Assembly: GCF_025244765.1 (NCBI RefSeq) | Contig: NZ_CP104209.1 | Span: 2,796,501 to 2,860,500, forward strand | Direction of reading: 5' to 3' | Source of the DNA: Empedobacter stercoris | GTDB lineage: Bacteria; Bacteroidota; Bacteroidia; Flavobacteriales; Weeksellaceae | DNA length: 64,000 nucleotides | Shown here: in pieces, positions 61,450 to 64,000 of the stretch | Layout of the letters: each line of letters opens with the position of its first letter | Numbering within the stretch: position 1 is the first letter of the stretch | Translations under genes and position numbers: made by a program | The notes under the pieces: generated by a model | Database searches by the model: none | Seen by the model: only the letters and a program-made list of their open reading frames with translations | What the model was told of the DNA's origin: nothing

Positions 61450-64000
61450 ATGAAAAAACTTTACTTTTTTAAATCATCTCTGCTAACCTGTTTGTTGACA
61501 GGATTTGCTTTTGGGCAAGGTTCTGAAACTTTTGAAACTCAAACAAAATTAACACCCTCATATTCAAATGGTTCATTTTCTGGAGAAACAAATGGAATTA
61601 TTTGGAATTATGTCAGCGCTCGTGACGAGGGAGATTATCCTATTACATCTAAAGGAATAATGCTAAGAGATAAAGATCATACATTAGAAACTACAATTTC
61701 TAATGGAATCGGAAAATTATCTTTTGATGTTAGAAAAGCTTTTACTGGAGGTTCAAATAATAGAAAGATTGAAGTTTTAGTAGATAATGTAGTTGTTTTT
61801 ACTTCACCAACATTTGGAAAAGCACAAACGGATGCTACTATTCATTCATTTGAAGTAGAAATAAATAAGTCAGAGGCAGCTGTTATTACATTTAGAAATG
61901 CAGGATCACAAATCACTTTAGATAATATATCGTGGACAGGATATGAAGTCACAACGAATCAGCCTCCAATAGTTTCTTCTAAAACAATTACAGGAACTTA
62001 TGGAGTATTATTAACTGATGGACAAGTAACAGCTACAAATAACCCTACATCATGGACACAAACAGGGGTATTACCATCAGGAATAGAATTTAATACAAAT
62101 GAAGGTTTGTTCTTTGGTACACCAACACAAGCAGGTACTTTTACTACACAAGTTACAGCTACAAATGAAATAGGTACATCTACAGCAGCTGCAGTAACAT
62201 TTGAAATAGCTAAAGCAGATCAAACCGTAAATTATACATTTGAAAATTTAACTCAAAACCAAGGAACTACCTTTGCTGGGTTACCAACCCAAACAGAACA
62301 AGGGGTAAATATTGTGTATACATCTGCGGATAACTCTATTGTTTCTGCAAATGGAAACGTTTTGTCTTTTGATGGTATTGGATCTACAACAATTACTGCT
62401 ACAGCATTAAGTACAGATAACTTTAATGAATATACAACAACTTTTAATGTAAAATCAAATGATCCTAATGCCACTTATTGTTTTGAAGAAAAATTTGATG
62501 GACTAGAAGGTGATAATACAAGTTCAAATGGATCTGGTACAGCTTGGAGTGGAAATGATAATTTTCCTACAGTTTCTAGCGCTTATCAAGCAGGGGATGC
62601 TGTGAAGTTAGGTACAAGTAAATTAAATGGTTCAATTACGTCAAAAGCGTTAGATCAGATATCAGGTAATGTTACTGTAAGTTTTGATGTAAAAGGATGG
62701 TCTTCCGTAGAAGGTAGTATGAATATTACATTGGGTTCAGAAACTAAAAATGTTATTTATACAGCTAAAATGGCTGATGCTTTTGAGAATGTAACTGTAA
62801 GTTTTGAAAATGTTGCAGCAGGTTCTACTTTAAAATTAGAAACATCAGCAAAAAGAGCATTTATTGATAATGTAAGAATCCAATGTTCTTCTAGTAATAA
62901 TTCTACAACTTGGGACGGAACTGCATGGTCTAACGGAGCACCAGATCTAACAAAAGAAGTTATTTTACATGCAACTCCAACAGAAAGTTTTTCTGCGAAG
63001 AAATTAACTATTGAGAGAGATATGATTATTCCTGCAGGAATTACAATTACTGTAGAGAATGAAGTTGTTAATAATGCAACTTTAAGTTTTGATCATGGAG
63101 CTTACTTAATTCAAAATAATGACAATGCAACGAATGTAGGTACTGCTATTTTTAATAGAAAGTCAACACCTATTTATCGTTTAGAAAACATGACATGGTC
63201 ATCGCCAGTTATTGGGCAAAATATTTTTGAGATTTCTCCAAAAACTTTAACTAATCGTTTTACAAGATTCAACGAATCTACAAATGACTGGGATGCGAAT
63301 GTAACCTCTACAGATACTTTCCAAGCAGGTGAGTTAATCGCATTTAGAGCGCCAAATGATTACAACAATTACGGAGAAGGTGATGCTCAGGTATTTGAAA
63401 GTTCATTCAGAGGTCAATTATTTAATGGAGAAGTAACAATTCCTGTAACTAAAACATCTAAAGGAAATAATGCAGTAGGAAATCCTTACGCGTCACCACT
63501 TAGTTTAGATGCTTTAATTGCTGCTAATACATCAGTAGGAGTAAACTCTGTTTATGTTTGGACGCATTCTAAACCAATTGTAAATGGAGCATATCAAGGT
63601 TCTAACTGGGTTATTTACAATGGAACAGGATGGAATGATAATAGCGTAACTTCTCAAAATATTGATATTGCACAAGGATTTATAGTAAAAGTAGCAAATG
63701 CAGGAAACTTAGTACTTAACAATGCGATGCGTACCTCAGCTAATGGTCCAGTTTATTACAAAGAACAAAAAGATAGATATTGGTTAAGCTTATCAAATGA
63801 TCAAGGTAAAATAAATTCTTCTTTAATAGGATATGTAAGTGAATCAACAACTGAATATGATCAAAATTTTGATGCTCACCCATTTGACAATAATAATGAA
63901 GGATTATATTCTGTTTTGAACAATGATTTATTTGTAATTCAAGGACGTGGAGATTTCAATAACGAAGATTCTTTTGATTTAACTTTCAATGTTAAAAAAG
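61450..64000 (+). CDS. Large secreted Ig-like surface protein, partial (likely T9SS cargo)
   Basis: An ATG at 61450 opens a frame that stays open for 850 codons to the window edge. It starts with a signal peptide (MKKLYFFKSSLLTCLLTGFAFGQ). A beta-rich first domain follows (residues about 25-175), then an Ig/He_PIG-like unit (TWTQTGVLPSGIEFNT-type, with FFGTPTQAGTFTTQVTATNE) and a second beta domain near 320-480. The region after 480 resembles the T9SS protein at 12466 (GNPYASPLSLDALIAAN). A Por sorting tail would lie outside the window. Ligand or activity unknown. Confidence 0.85.
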   Translation, partial: MKKLYFFKSSLLTCLLTGFAFGQGSETFETQTKLTPSYSNGSFSGETNGIIWNYVSARDEGDYPITSKGIMLRDKDHTLETTISNGIGKLSFDVRKAFTGGSNNRKIEVLVDNVVVFTSPTFGKAQTDATIHSFEVEINKSEAAVITFRNAGSQITLDNISWTGYEVTTNQPPIVSSKTITGTYGVLLTDGQVTATNNPTSWTQTGVLPSGIEFNTNEGLFFGTPTQAGTFTTQVTATNEIGTSTAAAVTFEIAKADQTVNYTFENLTQNQGTTFAGLPTQTEQGVNIVYTSADNSIVSANGNVLSFDGIGSTTITATALSTDNFNEYTTTFNVKSNDPNATYCFEEKFDGLEGDNTSSNGSGTAWSGNDNFPTVSSAYQAGDAVKLGTSKLNGSITSKALDQISGNVTVSFDVKGWSSVEGSMNITLGSETKNVIYTAKMADAFENVTVSFENVAAGSTLKLETSAKRAFIDNVRIQCSSSNNSTTWDGTAWSNGAPDLTKEVILHATPTESFSAKKLTIERDMIIPAGITITVENEVVNNATLSFDHGAYLIQNNDNATNVGTAIFNRKSTPIYRLENMTWSSPVIGQNIFEISPKTLTNRFTRFNESTNDWDANVTSTDTFQAGELIAFRAPNDYNNYGEGDAQVFESSFRGQLFNGEVTIPVTKTSKGNNAVGNPYASPLSLDALIAANTSVGVNSVYVWTHSKPIVNGAYQGSNWVIYNGTGWNDNSVTSQNIDIAQGFIVKVANAGNLVLNNAMRTSANGPVYYKEQKDRYWLSLSNDQGKINSSLIGYVSESTTEYDQNFDAHPFDNNNEGLYSVLNNDLFVIQGRGDFNNEDSFDLTFNVKK

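Noticed and set aside
1-64000. CRISPR arrays, toxin-antitoxin pairs, restriction or other defence genes, prophage
   Set aside because: No spaced direct repeats, cas, methylase, nuclease, integrase or phage structural genes were recognised.

Overview
The window is AT-rich chromosomal DNA of a Flavobacteriia member, most likely Weeksellaceae (Empedobacter/Weeksella/Chryseobacterium group). The evidence is: type IX secretion (T9SS) cargo with a Por-type C-terminal tail; tandem DUF3078 proteins; an OmpA protein with thrombospondin type-3 repeats; LptD-, MCE- and FeS-gene arrangements typical of the class; and many Bacteroidetes-type -7 boxes (TAnnTTTG) close to start codons. Genus is inference. 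No rRNA, CRISPR array, prophage or plasmid functions were seen.

Layout. 1-1014: right part of an IS3-family element. 1-10.8 kb: ompA-like porin, folK, sppA, then the shape operon mreB-mreC-mreD-mrdA(PBP2)-rodA. 10.8-14.5 kb: TlpA-like thioredoxin, a tiny Pro-rich membrane protein and a T9SS cargo protein. 14.6-18.0 kb: clpX, clpP, tig (protein quality control). 18.3-21.1 kb: accC, accB, rpmF and a DUF177/YceD gene. 21.2-25.8 kb: operon lptD-ridA-orf158-pdxA, divergent from an amidase at 25.86 kb. 27.2-30.9 kb: MCE lipid-transport protein, two CCG/FeS oxidoreductase-like proteins and a HAD hydrolase between them. 31.2-31.9 kb: two cold-shock genes, the first apparently frameshifted. 32.0-34.7 kb: a conserved protein of unknown function, then LemA with two TPM-domain proteins. 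34.8-47.4 kb: dgt, GNAT, trmH-like, mutS, M48 lipoprotein, acs, O-methyltransferase, NlpC/P60 and a P-type ATPase. 47.4-56.9 kb: alpha/beta hydrolase, gmk, yicC, hutI, two DUF3078 genes, hemH, ruvB, queG. 57.0-64.0 kb: exported superoxide dismutase, a small secreted-protein gene cut by a decayed IS982-family element, tRNA-Ser(UGA), a long-form GAPDH, and the first 850 codons of a large secreted protein running off the window.

How the genes work together. Most are housekeeping: cell elongation (mre/mrd/rodA, amidase), envelope biogenesis (lptD, MCE, OmpA), proteolysis (clpXP-tig, sppA, M48), fatty-acid initiation (accBC), DNA maintenance (mutS, ruvB, dgt, gmk), and cofactor, heme and queuosine synthesis (folK, pdxA, hemH, queG). 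The accessory part is small: two IS elements, two T9SS-type surface proteins and a few lineage-specific membrane proteins.

I found no convincing new defence or mobile system. The observations most worth checking are: a perfect 26-bp palindrome between tRNA-Ser and gap; a homopolymer frameshift in a cold-shock gene; a decayed IS982 copy inside a secreted-protein gene; an enlarged RodA; a possibly short ClpX; a terminator stem inside a convergent coding end; and a candidate dispersed intergenic repeat.
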